Shown piece by piece: positions 34,242 to 46,424 of a DNA stretch of 64,000 bases. Origin of the DNA: Sistotremastrum niveocremeum HHB9708 (lineage: Eukaryota > Basidiomycota > Agaricomycetes > Sistotremastrales > Sistotremastraceae); the NCBI GenBank assembly GCA_001630475.1, contig KV419416.1, forward strand, positions 196,477 to 260,476, read 5' to 3'. The position numbers and the translations under genes are program-made. Below the pieces are notes generated by a model. It was not told the origin of the DNA. It saw nothing but the letters and a program-made list of their open reading frames with translations, and did no database searches. Position 1 is the first letter of the stretch. Each line of letters starts with the position of its first letter.

Positions 34242-35434
34242 ATGTCCTCCTCTACCTTTCCTATAAGTTGGTCGGATCAACTCACCTCCCAAGTCAGTGT
34301 GTCGCTTCATTGTTTTTGGTCCACCACTCACCCTGTTCGACTCTCGGTTAGGCGGGAAGAATCAGCAGACCTAAGAAACGAAAGAGGCCGGACGATTTGG
34401 AAGAAGGCCCATATCAATTTGCTTACGGGTGAGTATACTCCTGTTGAACCCGCGAACGATTCTCATATGACATTAGTTCATCGACGGATCAGATGGCGTA
34501 CTGCTCACAGTTGGATGACAGCGCTGAATCCCGGGCGAAACGCAACAGGAAGAGGTCTGTTATCCTGACCGAAGTCGAATCTGCAAAGCTGACGTTTTCT
34601 ATCAGAGAGTCTGTGTCTTTCATGCGGAAGGACCCAACACCTCTCCCATACGACGTCCACTTTGATCCTTCTCAAGGGACTCTTCAGCCCGAAATCGCCG
34701 TCTTAGATATTGGCAAAGACTACCAATACTTAAGCCAACATTACGAGACGAAGAAGATAGAGGCCAGTCGTCGCTCCAAAAGAACTGCGCAAGCTTGGGT
34801 TCCAGAACCGAAGAGACCGCCGGTTCAATTGATGTGGGCTCTCAGCGACCCTAATTCGACATCGACGGAAGGCATAACCAGGACATGTGCGCTGGACCTA
34901 TGCCCAAGTTATCCACTGCGACCAAGTGCCGAACTCGCTCAATCTGACGGACAGGCTCCTATAGTCCTGGGTTCTCACCATGATCCCTCCTACAAAGAAC
35001 TCTTGCTGCAAAATGAAGTCCCTTCGTCACCTCCTACAGGCTTCAAGCGGCCAGAGGAGGAACTGTTTCACAGTCCCGAGAGTCCGAATGCTTCAGGACA
35101 AGCTTCGGCCTCATCACGACAGTTGGAAACTCGTCACTTAGCTCCCGAGTATGGCTGGCGGAGATTCGTCTTGAGCCCCGTGGATGAATTAGAAGTTCAG
35201 AACACAATAGACCGTTCGCGATTAGCCCAAACCCTCGATTGCGTCGCGGATTCTGTATCTGGCGAGATCTATCCCGATCAGTCGATATCCTGTCAATTGC
35301 ATGAGGAATCTCTCGCCGTGTACCAATCAATGCACTCACTCCTAGATACACATCGCTTACCTTCCTGGGAAGAGGTTCTAGAAATGTCTATCCAGGAGAG
35401 GAACGCTCATAGCTCATGGTGCAATGTCTTTTGA
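34242..35434 (+). CDS. Orphan protein with a nuclear localisation signal
   Basis: Predicted nuclear protein of about 355 residues, family not recognised. Exon 1 starts at 34242 (MSSSTFPISWSDQLTSQ). An intron (34293-34351, GTCAGTG...GGTTAG) leads to AGRISRPKKRKRPDDLEEGP, which holds a classical basic nuclear signal, PKKRKR. A second intron (34430-34478, GTGAGTAT...CATTAG) leads to SSTDQMAYCSQLDDSAESRA and a single long last exon. The body is polar, with a short hydrophobic-basic patch (RSVILTEVESAKLTFSIRES), and the C-terminus has a plausible helical region (SLAVYQSMHSLLDTHRLPSW). No zinc finger, homeodomain or enzyme motif is visible. Both joins are frame-exact and support a real gene. The role could be transcriptional or chromatin-related, which is inference only. 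Confidence 0.7.
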
Positions 35435-36007
35435 TCTGGTATCAAGATCTCTGCTTCCCTGTGGTTGGGGTGGTTGAACCGCGGTTCAGAATCTCAATCG
35501 CCTGCAGTCCTAGCAAGATGCATTAATACATACCTGATATCTCTCTCTTGATCTCTCTCTAGATCCATATAGATCGCGCCGATCTCAGGCTTCTCCGTAT
35601 TCGCTGGAACATTGAAATCGTCAGTACCATAAGTTCCCGCGAAAGATAGCCTATTTCCGTTTGTTGGCTTCAGTTTCCAGTCTGGGTCGTTAATACCATA
35701 TTATACTTCTTGTGGGCCGCCGTATTACTTTGTTCCAGATGAATCTAAAGGCTTGATAGCGGCTAAGGTAAGCTTGTGATGTACAAAGGAGCGTGAAGTT
35801 TCTTTGTTTATGCACACTACGGATATCGATGATGATCCGGAGATACAAATGTCACGGGACTAAGGCAGCATATGATCATATCATAGGGCACATTTCCGGC
35901 CTTTGCGGTGCTGTACACCATGTCGCTCTAATATAATACGAATGGAACGAATGGAAAAGATTGCAGGTCAAATCAAAGGACCCGAAGCTTGCCGATGCAG
36001 GCTTGCA
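35435..36007. other. Convergent intergenic region
   Basis: Shared 3' flank of two convergent genes. It contains a short simple run TCTCTCTCTTGATCTCTCTCT at about 35540-35561. No gene supported. Confidence 0.45.
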
Positions 36008-37305
36008 TTAGTAACCATACGCCAGACCTAATTTCTCGAGAGACAACTCGACCAAATCAGCTCTGCTTGTCCCGTCTCTTCGGGTTGAGATCCAGCCACT
36101 TTCTGAAGTGTATTGGAGTTCATGGGCGATGGTATTGTCGGGACGTTCACGCGAGCGGCGTTGCGTTACGAATATTGACTTGAGTTTTGGATGCGCACCA
36201 ATGACTTCCGGAATGGTCATGACATCGAATTCTCCAATCGAGTCAGCAGTGAAAGAAACAATCAAAATCTCGAGATGAGGAAGGTTTCTGAGTTTACGAA
36301 ATACCGCGGGCATGGTTACCGGCACGGCACCTGAAAAATGTCCGTATTAGACGATGCGATATAACAGTGAAGTATAGAAGGGTATCACCCACCTGAGAGA
36401 TACGAGATCTCAAAACAAGCGAGTAGACGCAGATTGATGGCTGCCATTGCGAAGGTTTGGATGAACCCATCGAGAAGGTGGGAAGGGGGAGAGTACATGG
36501 ACATATCGAGAGCATGCAGCCTCGGAGCAAATGTGCTCCAATAATGTGGAAGATGGAACGAGTCGAAGCGAAAAACCGTGATAGGGCGATCTTCGACGAA
36601 GTCCTGGAAATGGTTGTCCTGAGTAAGGACGTGAAGTGTCAAGCGCTTGAGCTTTGGCATCAATCGAGGTGTTCTGAGAGTTGAGACGGGTGTATATAAC
36701 CGATGAATGGTAAGAAATTGGATGTTCCTCTGCCGTTCAAGGAACTGAAGAATGTGACTGTCCATCGACAGGCGTGCGTGGAAACTAACAAGACTGTCGG
36801 CTCGAATGAGGTCTGGGAGAAACGTCATGATCCGCGGGGTGACACTGCTAGTGATCTCTGACCCCGAGAGATCCAAGGACCGAAGCCAACCCATCCTATA
36901 GAGTGGTAGATCGAAAAATTGCGTTGCGGTCCTGCTGTATCGCTCTGAAACGGCAACAAAGTCTTCAACGCGGAAGGAATGCACGTATTTTGCAGCACCG
37001 GCGCGAAGGGCGTTGACAATCAGGCCAGCAACAGAGCTGTTGTGCACGAAAATTATATCGCGGTACAACAGGCGGCGCGCCTCCAAATATAGGTACCGTG
37101 AAGTGAGCAGAAGATTGTACAGGATATGGTTACGAGCTTTGGGGTCACGAGTTGATGCAACTTCTTCTAAGATGTTTCTAAACAACTCCAGAGGAAGTTT
37201 GAGCGTTGGCCCGTCCGGGGTCTTATCGACCTGCTGCTCGTCATCCAGGACGAGAGGGAGAGGAAAGGGTGCGCTGGATTCGATGAATTGAGACATAGAT
37301 AACAC
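36008..37305 (-). CDS. F-box-like / leucine-rich-type protein
   Basis: Probable substrate-recognition protein of the very large agaricomycete F-box-like family. Start at 37305 (MLSMSQFIESSAPFPLPLVL). Internal ATG codons at 37296 and later are alternatives. The F-box-like region is LKLPLELFRNILEEVASTRD, then NLLLTSRYLYLEARRLLYRD, the usual Leu-Pro...Ile/Val pattern with the following helix. After it come irregular leucine-rich segments (LRSLDLSGSEI, IQFLTIHRLY, LKRLTLHVL, LHALDMSMYSPP, LLACFEISYLSG). One intron at about 36332-36389 joins the long exon to AVPVTMPAVFRKLRNLPHLE and the stop at 36008. The target is unknown. Such genes evolve quickly in mushrooms and often have no clear orthologue. 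Confidence 0.75.
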
Positions 37306-39284
37306 TGCCTAATCAGCGATGGGTTGAAGCACAAGCTTGAGTTTTACAGGTCGACGGTGCAGGCAGAATGGACTTAATCGATATCTAGTCAAGGCCTCGA
37401 GGTTATCTGGATGTTGTGAGCCGTTATCTCCGTGTTTGGAAGCGATAAGTAGATGATTTGTCAGCATCTGTACCTGTTTTCGAAACTTTTTTTACTTGCC
37501 TTTTTATCGACACACCGTTTCAGGTCGAGTTTTTTCTTCGTACGAGTGAGGTAAACAGCATTCTTCCTGTCCCTTCATAGTGCTCCGTCAAGCGGACGCT
37601 TGCAGCGAGCGCTGAGGCTGCTCAGGATTACTCGTACTTTTCTTTTTTTCTGAAAATGTGGTTCGTGGACAGAAAAGCTGGATATAAATCTAACGAGTGT
37701 CACCGTGATAGCAGAAACAACGCCCCTCTCTTGTGGAGGGGGCGATTTTTCGATTGATGATAGTGTCAACGACTGGACGCTTCCGCTTTCCTCGGTAATC
37801 AGAATGCCAGTCCTCAGGCGCATCACTGCAGAACCATTTGTCTCGCGGAGAAGGAGTGTTCTCAAGTGTTGTCGTGGATGCTGCGCCGCGTAGTCACTGG
37901 CTAGGGGAACTATTGTTCGGATCAATCACGGATAAGTCGACTGGGGAATGTTTAAATCACTTTTAAATCGCACCGGATCTCATATACTTTGGAAAACTTG
38001 AGTGAAATGGACGGATACTGAGCGAAGGAAATCTGCTAAGTGTATCGATACCTCTGCTGCCTAAATCCTCACTCTGTTCTGGATATCCGCAGGCCCAATT
38101 GTGGGCCGAGAGGTGTGGCTGCGATGAATCATTTCCGCCCAGTGCAATGACAATGCATGCTCCAGCAATGAACTGTCCTCTGATCCGATATACTACAACT
38201 CACCCGACATGCCATCTCTCTTCTGCACCTCTCCTATAGGTGGACCAGGTCCTAAAATCTTTCCGCCTTGCATGTCTTGTGCTTGGCAAAAATTAGATCA
38301 GCTGGCTTCGCCGCAACTTTCGCGTTCGACTCACACATACCTCGCAGTCAATGAGGGCTGTTATGCCTCGGTGATGGACCGCGATAACTCAACGAGACCT
38401 TAAGCGACATCTATACCCTCACATATCGGATCGATGGAAACCTGAGCCTGTCTGTATTTTCTTTCAAAGATTTCTTGAGCCGTGTCCTAATCGTCCTCTC
38501 GCCAAACATGTCCTTATACCATCACATCGACGACATCTGCGGAGAAAGAAAGTATGTGTCAGGAACATCTGCCATATTTTTGAGCTATTCACTAAGGCTG
38601 CCAGTGTGCAATTGGAAAAGAATATAAATTTAAATCGCTGGACTGAACCGTCAATTCACGGATCTAAGGCATCGTTGTGGAAAATAAGGAGGCCGGCTTG
38701 GTCCATACTGACACTCCCAGGATTGCAGAGGCTCAATTGCAGAGGCTGGACTTCTTGTTGGGAAATGAAAACTGACGCCGTAAACTACTTTGCCGCTCGA
38801 CACGATACTACTCTTTAAGAAATCCCGACGTTTCCACTCGCTGCTCTGACAGCTCTATTCTATACCATTGAACCCAATAATCTCTAAATATATTCGGCTT
38901 CAAGAATGCTTAGCGAGTCAACATTTAAGCTTCAGGGTCTACATTACGGTGAAGCCCATAATATTACCCTGCCGCAGATGCCCACGTTGTACTGACACTA
39001 AGGCGGCAGGTTGTACACGGCCAAGTAATAAAAGTCGCCCCTTCATAGGCTGGTCGGTCGGTTAGTAAGAACGACAACCTTGTCGTACGCGATCTCAGTG
39101 GCAGGCATACGACAGCCATACCGACCTCTTTAATTCTTCGAGGTTCCGCTTCAATGAGGAACGGACAGGTCTGTCAGGTCGACGACGTATATAAGGTCTG
39201 GTCCTATCCTATCCTGGAGTGTAACCCCCTCAACAGAAACAGTCCCTTCTTTAGCGAGTCCAAATCGCCAGACACTCTTTTGCC
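37306..39284. other. Long intergenic region with gene-like fragments
   Basis: About 2 kb. At 38508 an ATG opens MSLYHHIDDICGERK, followed by a good intron (about 38552-38605, GTATGTG...GCTGCCAG). In one frame afterwards come CAIGKEYKFKSLD, then stops, then NKEAGLVHTDTPRIAEAQLQ to about 38774. It looks like a decayed short gene, or one I could not splice. The frame at 38209-38403 has no motif. TATATAAG at 39188-39195 is the likely TATA box of the secreted-protein gene starting at 39285. Confidence 0.35.
39188..39195 (+). promoter_or_regulatory. Likely TATA box
   Basis: TATATAAG, 90 bases before the start codon of the small secreted protein gene, within the usual range for a core promoter in this fungus group. 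Confidence 0.5.
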
Positions 39285-39604
39285 ATGCGTTTCTGTCAAT
39301 CCTCCATTGCTTTCTTCGCCATCTTTTTTATGGCATTTGTGATGCTTGCGGGTGTCAAAGCCGCCCCAATGGTTGCTCCCAGAGAGCCTTCAAAGGCGGA
39401 CCACAGCACGAAATCGAGTGTAACATCCTCTAAGATTCAAACACACTCGCCCTCAGCCACTACCTCCTCATCACAAATACCTTCGCCGTCACCGCATCAT
39501 ATATCCCCAATTCGTGAGCGAATCTTATTGCGGCATTTACTGGGTACTAACCGCTGTCTCTAGAGCCTGAATGTGGCGGAGCAGGGCATTATTCTTGCGA
39601 TTGA
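39285..39604 (+). CDS. Small secreted protein of 89 residues, unknown family
   Basis: Predicted secreted peptide. The signal peptide (RFCQSSIAFFAIFFMAFVML, ending AGVKA-AP) is strong. The mature part is Ser/Thr/Pro-rich (SSVTSSKIQTHSPSATTSSS), likely O-glycosylated. It closes with PECGGAGHYSCD after an intron at 39514-39563 (C|GTGAGCG...TCTCTAG). The intron contains the consensus branch site TACTAAC about 12 bases from its end. Splicing adds a cysteine pair at the very C-terminus and a stop at 39602-39604. Without splicing the frame would run into unrelated sequence. A TATA box lies 90 bases upstream. Function unknown. Effector-like or wall-associated roles are possible but unproven. Confidence 0.65.
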
Positions 39605-42056
39605 TCGGAGCTCATTGAAAAAGATGCCATTTTTGGTCCTTGATATTCCAGTGAGTTTTCTGTCAAGCAAGGCATCCGCCAATCCATCTGACGGAATGGC
39701 CAGTATCTTACTTTGGTTGTCCATAACGAAGCTTGAAGCTTTGACCATTTGAGATGGGACCACCGGACTACGCCTTCGTACTATTTGCTTTATAATTTTC
39801 GGACGAGACCTTCCCTGCTGTGACCTCTAGTGTTCGGCTGACAGATACTGCACTATGAAAACATTTTTATTATGTTATATGTTATATGTAAATATGTCGT
39901 AGATATCAGTCGCCGCAATACACGAGGCCCTTGACGGGAAAAATGCCGGATCTGAAAGAGAGATACCATAGCACGAGGCAGCAGATGATGGGAGCAAGAG
40001 TATCTCCGCATAATCTGGGATGACAGGTAATTGATGCAATGAATGGAAGCAGACACAGTATATCAGCACATATTGATGGCTGGCGGAAATGATGCGGCGT
40101 CTATTGGACAGAGAGGCAGATGTGTGAGTTTTGCGAAAGGATATTCTGCGAAGCGTTTGGCAGTTCGAGGTCGCATATCTATCTTTATACATCAAAATCG
40201 AATAAGAGCATCGTATCAATGGCGACACAAAAAAGAAACAGTGTCAAGATTCGGCACCGGAGTCTAGGTAATTGGTGAATATTACCAAGTAAAGAATCGA
40301 GTTGGGTCTCGACATACATCGCCCCAGGACTAAGATGAGTAGATCATATCATCCCCTTCAAAACAATAAACTCACACCGGTCCAGGTCGCCGTGAAGATA
40401 GACTCTAGGGTATGGAATACTGCGGCAGTGCGTACGTAGACCGACGCGGAAGGCTCATATACCACGAGCTAGTGGCCCCATTACTTGACGATTTCCGTAA
40501 GGACCCCAGCTGCTAGTGCTCCACCCCAGATGTCGCTCGTAGGAAAAACGAAAGCAGAACCGGCAGCTAAGGAGGGCCGGACGTACAATTATCCAATGGC
40601 AAAAGCGCCGATCAAGACCTCCATAGCCTCCCGTCAAAGCACAAGTAAAACGGCACCATGGTGGGTCTGAAGTGACATATAATTTGATAGTGGTGTGTGA
40701 AGGAAGAGCCGATCTTGGACATGGAGGACGTTTCGACATTGACAGCATGAAATGGCATCAGTTTTGATAGATAGAAAAAGTTCTTTGGCGTTATATGCTG
40801 TTTGCTCAGGGCTTCGAACGCGAGGTTGTCGTCAGATTGAAGCATGGCGAACGGTTGACGTTGGGCCCCTGGGGTATCACTAGGGCAGTGAGTCGGACTG
40901 CGGTACACTGCAGCCGCTAGCGAGGTGTGGACACCACGTTGCGACACGTACAGTAAAATATCGAGCTAGCTAGCGCTTCGCTTGTGGATGGCAGGCCGTA
41001 TCATTATGGCCTAGAGCTAGACTATTAGTTGAAGCGTTTAAGGGCACGCATTGATTGTGTAACTTAGGTTCGCTGGTTGAGGCTTGCCAGGCGCTAATAA
41101 TCCTCTTCCGGATCCGATCATTCCGTTTGTTGTGTCAATGGCATCATAACCAACGTGAACTCGTATGAGTCTTCATCTATGTAAAAATCATCCAAAAAAT
41201 GTAGAGCCAAAGAAAAGTCTTTTGGATCTTAGAAACTGAACCAGGCCACGCGCGTGAATAATGTTGATATGGTTTTGCATTTCTTGACAACGCGGAGTAC
41301 ATGGAAAAATACATTATGAACAACTGACAAAGTCAGCAAAACAACGCAAAGGCAGAGAGATAGCATCCGAAAGCAGACCGTGTTTCAAGACATATCTGAG
41401 TTGCGTTATGTAATCGTGTGTATACAAGTAACGCTTTTAACAGCATGAAACCCCTAACAGGTTCGGGGAAGAAAGCGTTCGAGACAGAGAGAGTGAGGAT
41501 GCAAACAGGTAAGGAAACCCCATTGAAAAATCCTGGAATCTCGCGATATCAATGATGTGATGACAACTCTCTTCGGAACAAGAAAGCTCACCAACAGAAA
41601 GCAGAGAATTACGAAACTAGGATAACCGCTACAGAGGAAAAAGAGCGACAAAGGGATGAAATGAAAGAAAAGAAAGGGCGAAGGTGGTGTCTTCAATTTC
41701 GTGTATAGAGGAGAGACCCCAAGTAACCCATGATGATACAACTGAAAAGATAATAAAAAAGTGCAAGGTCGACCAAGGGTACAAATGCGTGTATGCGAGC
41801 GTATGCTGGGAAAAAGTTGATTTGTCGCTCTTATTCTTTGCGTGATTTCAGCGGCTTCTCGAAGAGGGTGAGAGATTAATTTTGAATGGGATTGATGGGA
41901 GAGGATGCAGATTTTGAAGCGGTAAGGGTCGAGGTCGTGAATGTGTCGTAAAAGAAGGAAGAAATATCGTCGGAGAAGCAAGTGTCGGCAAATGGCGTGG
42001 ATCTTGCCGAGAAGACGCGTCTACGTCACTCAGGACCATGATCTCATGTCGTGACG
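39605..42056. other. Long intergenic region, possible gene remnant
   Basis: About 2.4 kb without a supported gene. On the minus strand at about 40620-40475 one frame reads MEVLIGAFAIG, then a stop, then SLAAGSAFVFPTSDIWGGAL, with further hydrophobic Gly/Ala-rich sequence. It resembles the end of a membrane protein but is interrupted, so it is perhaps a relic. Around 41460-41760 the plus strand is purine-rich (pyrimidine-rich on the minus strand). It probably belongs to the 3' untranslated region of the BTB gene. Confidence 0.35.
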
Positions 42057-43387
42057 TCATATCGTTCTCTGACAGCAAGAAATCGAGAGTTAAATCGAGG
42101 AATAGAGTGAGAGGACCCAATGACCCACCTTGACGGACGACCATTGTACAACGAGGTCTTGTATTCGTACCCGCAGCGCATCTCGACACTGATCACACCA
42201 CAAATGTTCGCCAAGCGGTGCTAGGGCGCTTTCGAGTGCACCAACGGACATGTCTGTCATCAAGACGCTTGAATACGGGAAGAACATGACAAATATCAAA
42301 TCAAATACTGACCTGGTCGTGCATCCCACACCAGATAGCTTGAAGCAAGAGCCCAGGCTCGTGTGAGCTTTTTCTGTTCAGTAAAGTCACATGTGGGCGT
42401 CGGTGCGTGGGGATGCGGCGGAGGTAAGAGCAGTCGTTTCAGGGCATCGACGCGGCCTAGATGCAAGAAGAATAATCTTTTAAGGTACACAGGTCCCATT
42501 TCTTGCGCGATCTCGTCTGTTAAAACGGGAAGCGCCAAGGACAGGAGATGCGGCGAACATGAGACGGCAAGATCGTGGAGGTGATATCGCGCAGCGAGCG
42601 TGTATACGTCGAGAGGACGAGAAGGCGCGTATGAAAGGATGAGTTGGATCACGGGAGGTAATGTTGATGAGGGCGGAGGTGCGAGCGTGGATGATAACGG
42701 GGAGGTGGGACTGCTCCGCGTGGGATTAAGGAGATGAAGGAAGCCGTATTTCGAGACCGCAGCGACGGCTGATGCAAGATCATCGAAAGAAGGTGCGTAA
42801 AAGGAACAATCCATGGCATATACGGTATGCAATAAAATATTGATTGCTCCCGAAGTTTCTGACAGCGGTACGATGGTGGCCTCCTGCGCATCGACGTGCA
42901 TGGAATCTCCGACCCTGACTTCAGCTACATCTGCTATACTGAAATCAGAATCCGAGCGAGGTGGCGTTGTCATGTCAGAGATGGGTGTGTTGGGCGCAAG
43001 ACAATAATCTGTCTGCTGGGGAGCGATGCGAGGGCGACTGAAGGGAAGGAGATGGTTGAATGCATTCGATGAATTGGGCGTGAGTACTAAGGAGTGGACG
43101 TAAAAGAAAACTGAATCTGATGAAAGAAGGACAATGTCTGGCGTATTGCTCAACGGTGCGCAGGGGTCGCCACGGATGCCGTGGATGGGGAGATCTGCAC
43201 CGGGAAAGAAGGTGGTGCTGATCTGGATGCGAGAAGAGTCTGAGTCTTCGTCTGCCAGTTGTGTTTGGATATTCAAGGGTGTGCCGGGTGCAGACAACTG
43301 AATCGCAAGGCCGTTCTGGTGAGCTCGACTGGTTGTGATCGAAGCGGGGAAAACGTACGGGAGGAGTGAGAAATTTGGAGCCTTCAT
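42057..43387 (-). CDS. BTB/POZ-like protein, agaricomycete type
   Basis: Protein of about 400 residues of an agaricomycete family that carries a divergent BTB/POZ fold for protein-protein interaction. Start at 43387 (MKAPNFSLLPYVFPASITTS). The BTB-like part shows TPDIVLLSSDSVFFYVHSLV followed by LTPNSSNAFNHLL, the pattern D-hh-hhS-D...F.VH..hL...S..F. A serine/proline spacer follows, then INILLHTVYAM, VSKYGFLHL and helical repeats RPLDVYTLAARYHLHDLAVS and LTRAWALASSYLVWDARP. Two introns at the 3' end (about 42258-42313 and 42073-42131) add DMSVGALESALAPLGEHLWC, DQCRDALRVRIQDLVVQWSS and VKRTI with the stop at 42059-42057. The C..C pair in LWCDQCRDAL is conserved in this group. The biochemical role is not known. 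It might be a cullin-3 adaptor, which is inference. Confidence 0.78.
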
Positions 43388-46300
43388 CCATTGCCATTCT
43401 GCTTAACAGCTTGCTCTTTGGGACTTTCTTTTGGTGTCGGTTAAGAAAATAAAGCGGGAGCTCTTTCTCGGAGAAATGAGAGTCGTGAAAGGTCTTGAAA
43501 TTGAGCTAAGGACGTGACTGATAAGGAGGCGGCTACGCAGCGGATGCTGAAGCAGACTTGGATGACGGAGGAAGGGGATGCAGTTTGACCAAGCAGACTG
43601 GCGAATAAGCTGACCCGAGCGGTTTACAAGGCCGTTGGAGGAGGGGAACAGGAAGTGGGGCCCGGGAGCTGGCCAAGCTCGCAGGAAGGTTTCACAGTAA
43701 TAACGAAAGTGGGTGGCGATCGCCGCACACACGGGAAGTCCAATTTCAGGAACAACGAAGATCAGATTGCGGTCGAGAGCGCGTTCTGCGGCTTTGGGCA
43801 CCGACGACGGGGCTTGCAGTGTGCGGCCTGGGGGAGCAAGTTGGGCACGACGGACAGCTCGAATATATTCTACTATTTTTGTTGATTTTGCGAATGTTCC
43901 AGCAATTGTTCACGTTTTCTAAGCGACCCGAGATCAAATATTCCGGCCCCACCTAACTTTCTTCCACCCAACGTCACTCCTATTTACAGTTCCGCCTTCA
44001 CCGCCGCCAACGTCCACCTCATGTACCCCTTCGTGATCCGGTACCCTTTCTAGAGTCAATGTTCGCTAGGGCATCCCGCTTCTCACCTGCGGTCAATGCC
44101 CACGGAACAACAGTTTCATTCAGAACTTCCAGGGCTTCCAATGACCTCACGGGTCACTCGACCGCCAACCCTGCGCTTCTCATCTCCAACATGAATCAAT
44201 CTTGAGCTTATCGCGGTCAGGAGAGCTTGCGCAGACTGTGCTAGTCCTCATAATGCCATCGATTCGTCAGATGTTGATCCACTTGCTCAATTGAGCTGGC
44301 GTCGTGAACATGGCCTATTTCCAAATCATCGCGAAATGGCGTACGCGATGCCCTACTTCGCGTCAACGTGGCATCCAACATCCTCTCATTAGTAGCGTCC
44401 CCTAAGCACGATCCTACTTCCGTTCGCCCTGACGCAGTTGAGCCCAATGGTTTCTCCGAGTTAATGATCGTCATTTCTGACGTATCGCTGCCACGTGCGT
44501 TATGTCCTTTATGTCCTTCTAACGCCGAGCCGGACTCACGTTCCGTAACTTCCGCGATTTTACAGCGTGCGTTTCGAATTCCGAATCAAGGTACAAACAG
44601 TTTCAAACGTGGACACCCCAACGACTCAAGCGCTAACAAACTCGAAGCGCGTTGCTATCGTTCTCGAGACTGTACGAGCCTTGTAAACTTACGACATAAA
44701 ATAACCAGACGTCCTATATCTTCCTCGGGCTCTTTGTGTTTCTTGTTGCGGAAATCGACATCACCGAGGCGATCTTCGGCACGGCTGTTGGAGACTCGGT
44801 CTAGTCTCTCAGCTCTTGCCTTTCATCCATTTTGAGAAACGGAGTATAATGGCATATCATCGCTTTACCGTTGCGAACTCCGATTGAGTCTGTCGCTCTT
44901 GCCCGCTTTGTGGGTCCGGCCTTCGCACCGATCTTGACACCCGTCGTAGCAATTCTCGTGTTTCAAGTCCACAGCACTCTAGTTTCCCATAGTCTATCGG
45001 TTTCATGCGGCTTGATAATTCTATCCATTCAAATGTTCGGCTAGAACTTTGCCAAGTGCCGAATTGCTCCGTTTACCAGGCATGATCATACAGCTGCGGA
45101 TACTATCGGCGTTGATAACTGGATCATCACCGCGTGGAGCAAGTAGTCATCCGGATATCTCGGCAGAATGGGAATGGCGGGATCCACGCCTAGACCGGCC
45201 CCGCTCCCTCTAACCCAAGCCTAACCCTATCCCGTACCGCGCGCCTCGAACCTTGGGTTAAGCCCATCCTTCCGCCACAAGCCCTTTGAAAAATCCACTC
45301 TCTCCATCCTCGTCCCCACGCGATTCACGCACCATTCTCAAGACCAATACAATTCCCTATCGTACGATTTGCTTGTTTTTCTTTCTGGACTGGACAGGAC
45401 GGAAGGACCATTGTTGGTCCAGTGATACAATGTCAATGTCGACCATCATTCAGCATCACCTCGTTCCGCCTCTTCTTCGATCCACAGCTAGGGTCTTCGT
45501 GCGAGTTGGTATTGTGCTCTGACCCGGATCGAGGGTACCGATTTTTTCTTGACAAGAGTTGTAGCAACGCGTTGTTTCTTGCTGGTTGGAGGTTACAAGG
45601 AAGTCCGGCAGTCGGCGCCCCCGCCGACCCCGCCGACTGTTCCGCGTGCGAGCTATCAATGCTAAAGACCATCATGTCCGCAGAGTATGCCTGCCCGTCC
45701 CCGTCGATTTCGAGGTCTTACGACGCGTCGAACTCCTAGCAATGAGTCTTCGAGAGGCTACGCGTTCTGAGCGATGAAGAGTGATCTCTAATGGACCGAT
45801 ACTTGCCTGCTAAGGAGATTCACATTTAGCCGAGGTGCTCAAGCGCTCGAAAAAATTCTTAGCTTTCAGGGGTGGCCCCCACCACAAACATTCAATTACT
45901 CAGTTATCTGGTCGTTATTCATACTAACCATACACAAAACAAGAGCATATAAGTGGCTACGTGCTATTGTACCCAAGATTCAAATACGAATGCGCATTTA
46001 TCCAGTTCACTCTGCTCGTCTTGCAAATCCATTCTGGCAAGCTGTGTTAAAGCCAGGCGTTGTGGGTCCATCAGCGGGAAGCACACGAGGTCGGGAGACC
46101 ATCCAAATCGGTACAGATGCATTACTCCGGTCCCCAGATCTGGCGGTGCACCCACTCAAAATCAATACGATTGCAAGGAACCAAACCTTATTTTCTCGTG
46201 CCGCCTACGGCTTCTCCCTGTACCAAACGACGGGTGAGATCGCTTTCAAGTATGGGAATTCGAAGTTGGTCCACAGCTGGTTCTTGTTCATCGTCCGCCG

Positions 46301-46424
46301 TCCGATATTCCGACTTGCCTGACATATAAGCTGGAGCTTGGACGACAGACAATGGCTATTTCATTTCGCCTATCCCTATCCCCCCACCCAGCAATCCCCC
46401 CAGTCGACGCCCTTCAGCTTCAGA
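43388..46424. other. Long intergenic region between divergent genes
   Basis: About 3 kb. A 132-codon minus-strand frame at 43801-43403 (ALDRNLIFVVPEIGLPVCAA) lies directly upstream of the BTB gene. It may be part of its leader or a separate short gene, but lacks splice or family support. Plus-strand frames at 44368-44835, 45422-45739 and 45990-46322 are open but unrecognised. A short telomere-like stretch, CTAACCCAAGCCTAACCC, occurs at about 45218-45235. No RNA gene or transposon end found. Confidence 0.35.

Noticed and set aside
43403-43801. 132-codon minus-strand frame as a separate gene
   Set aside because: Directly upstream of the BTB gene, no family resemblance and no splice pattern. 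More likely leader or promoter sequence.
45218-45235. Telomere-like CTAACCC repeats
   Set aside because: Only two imperfect units; too short to call an interstitial telomere.
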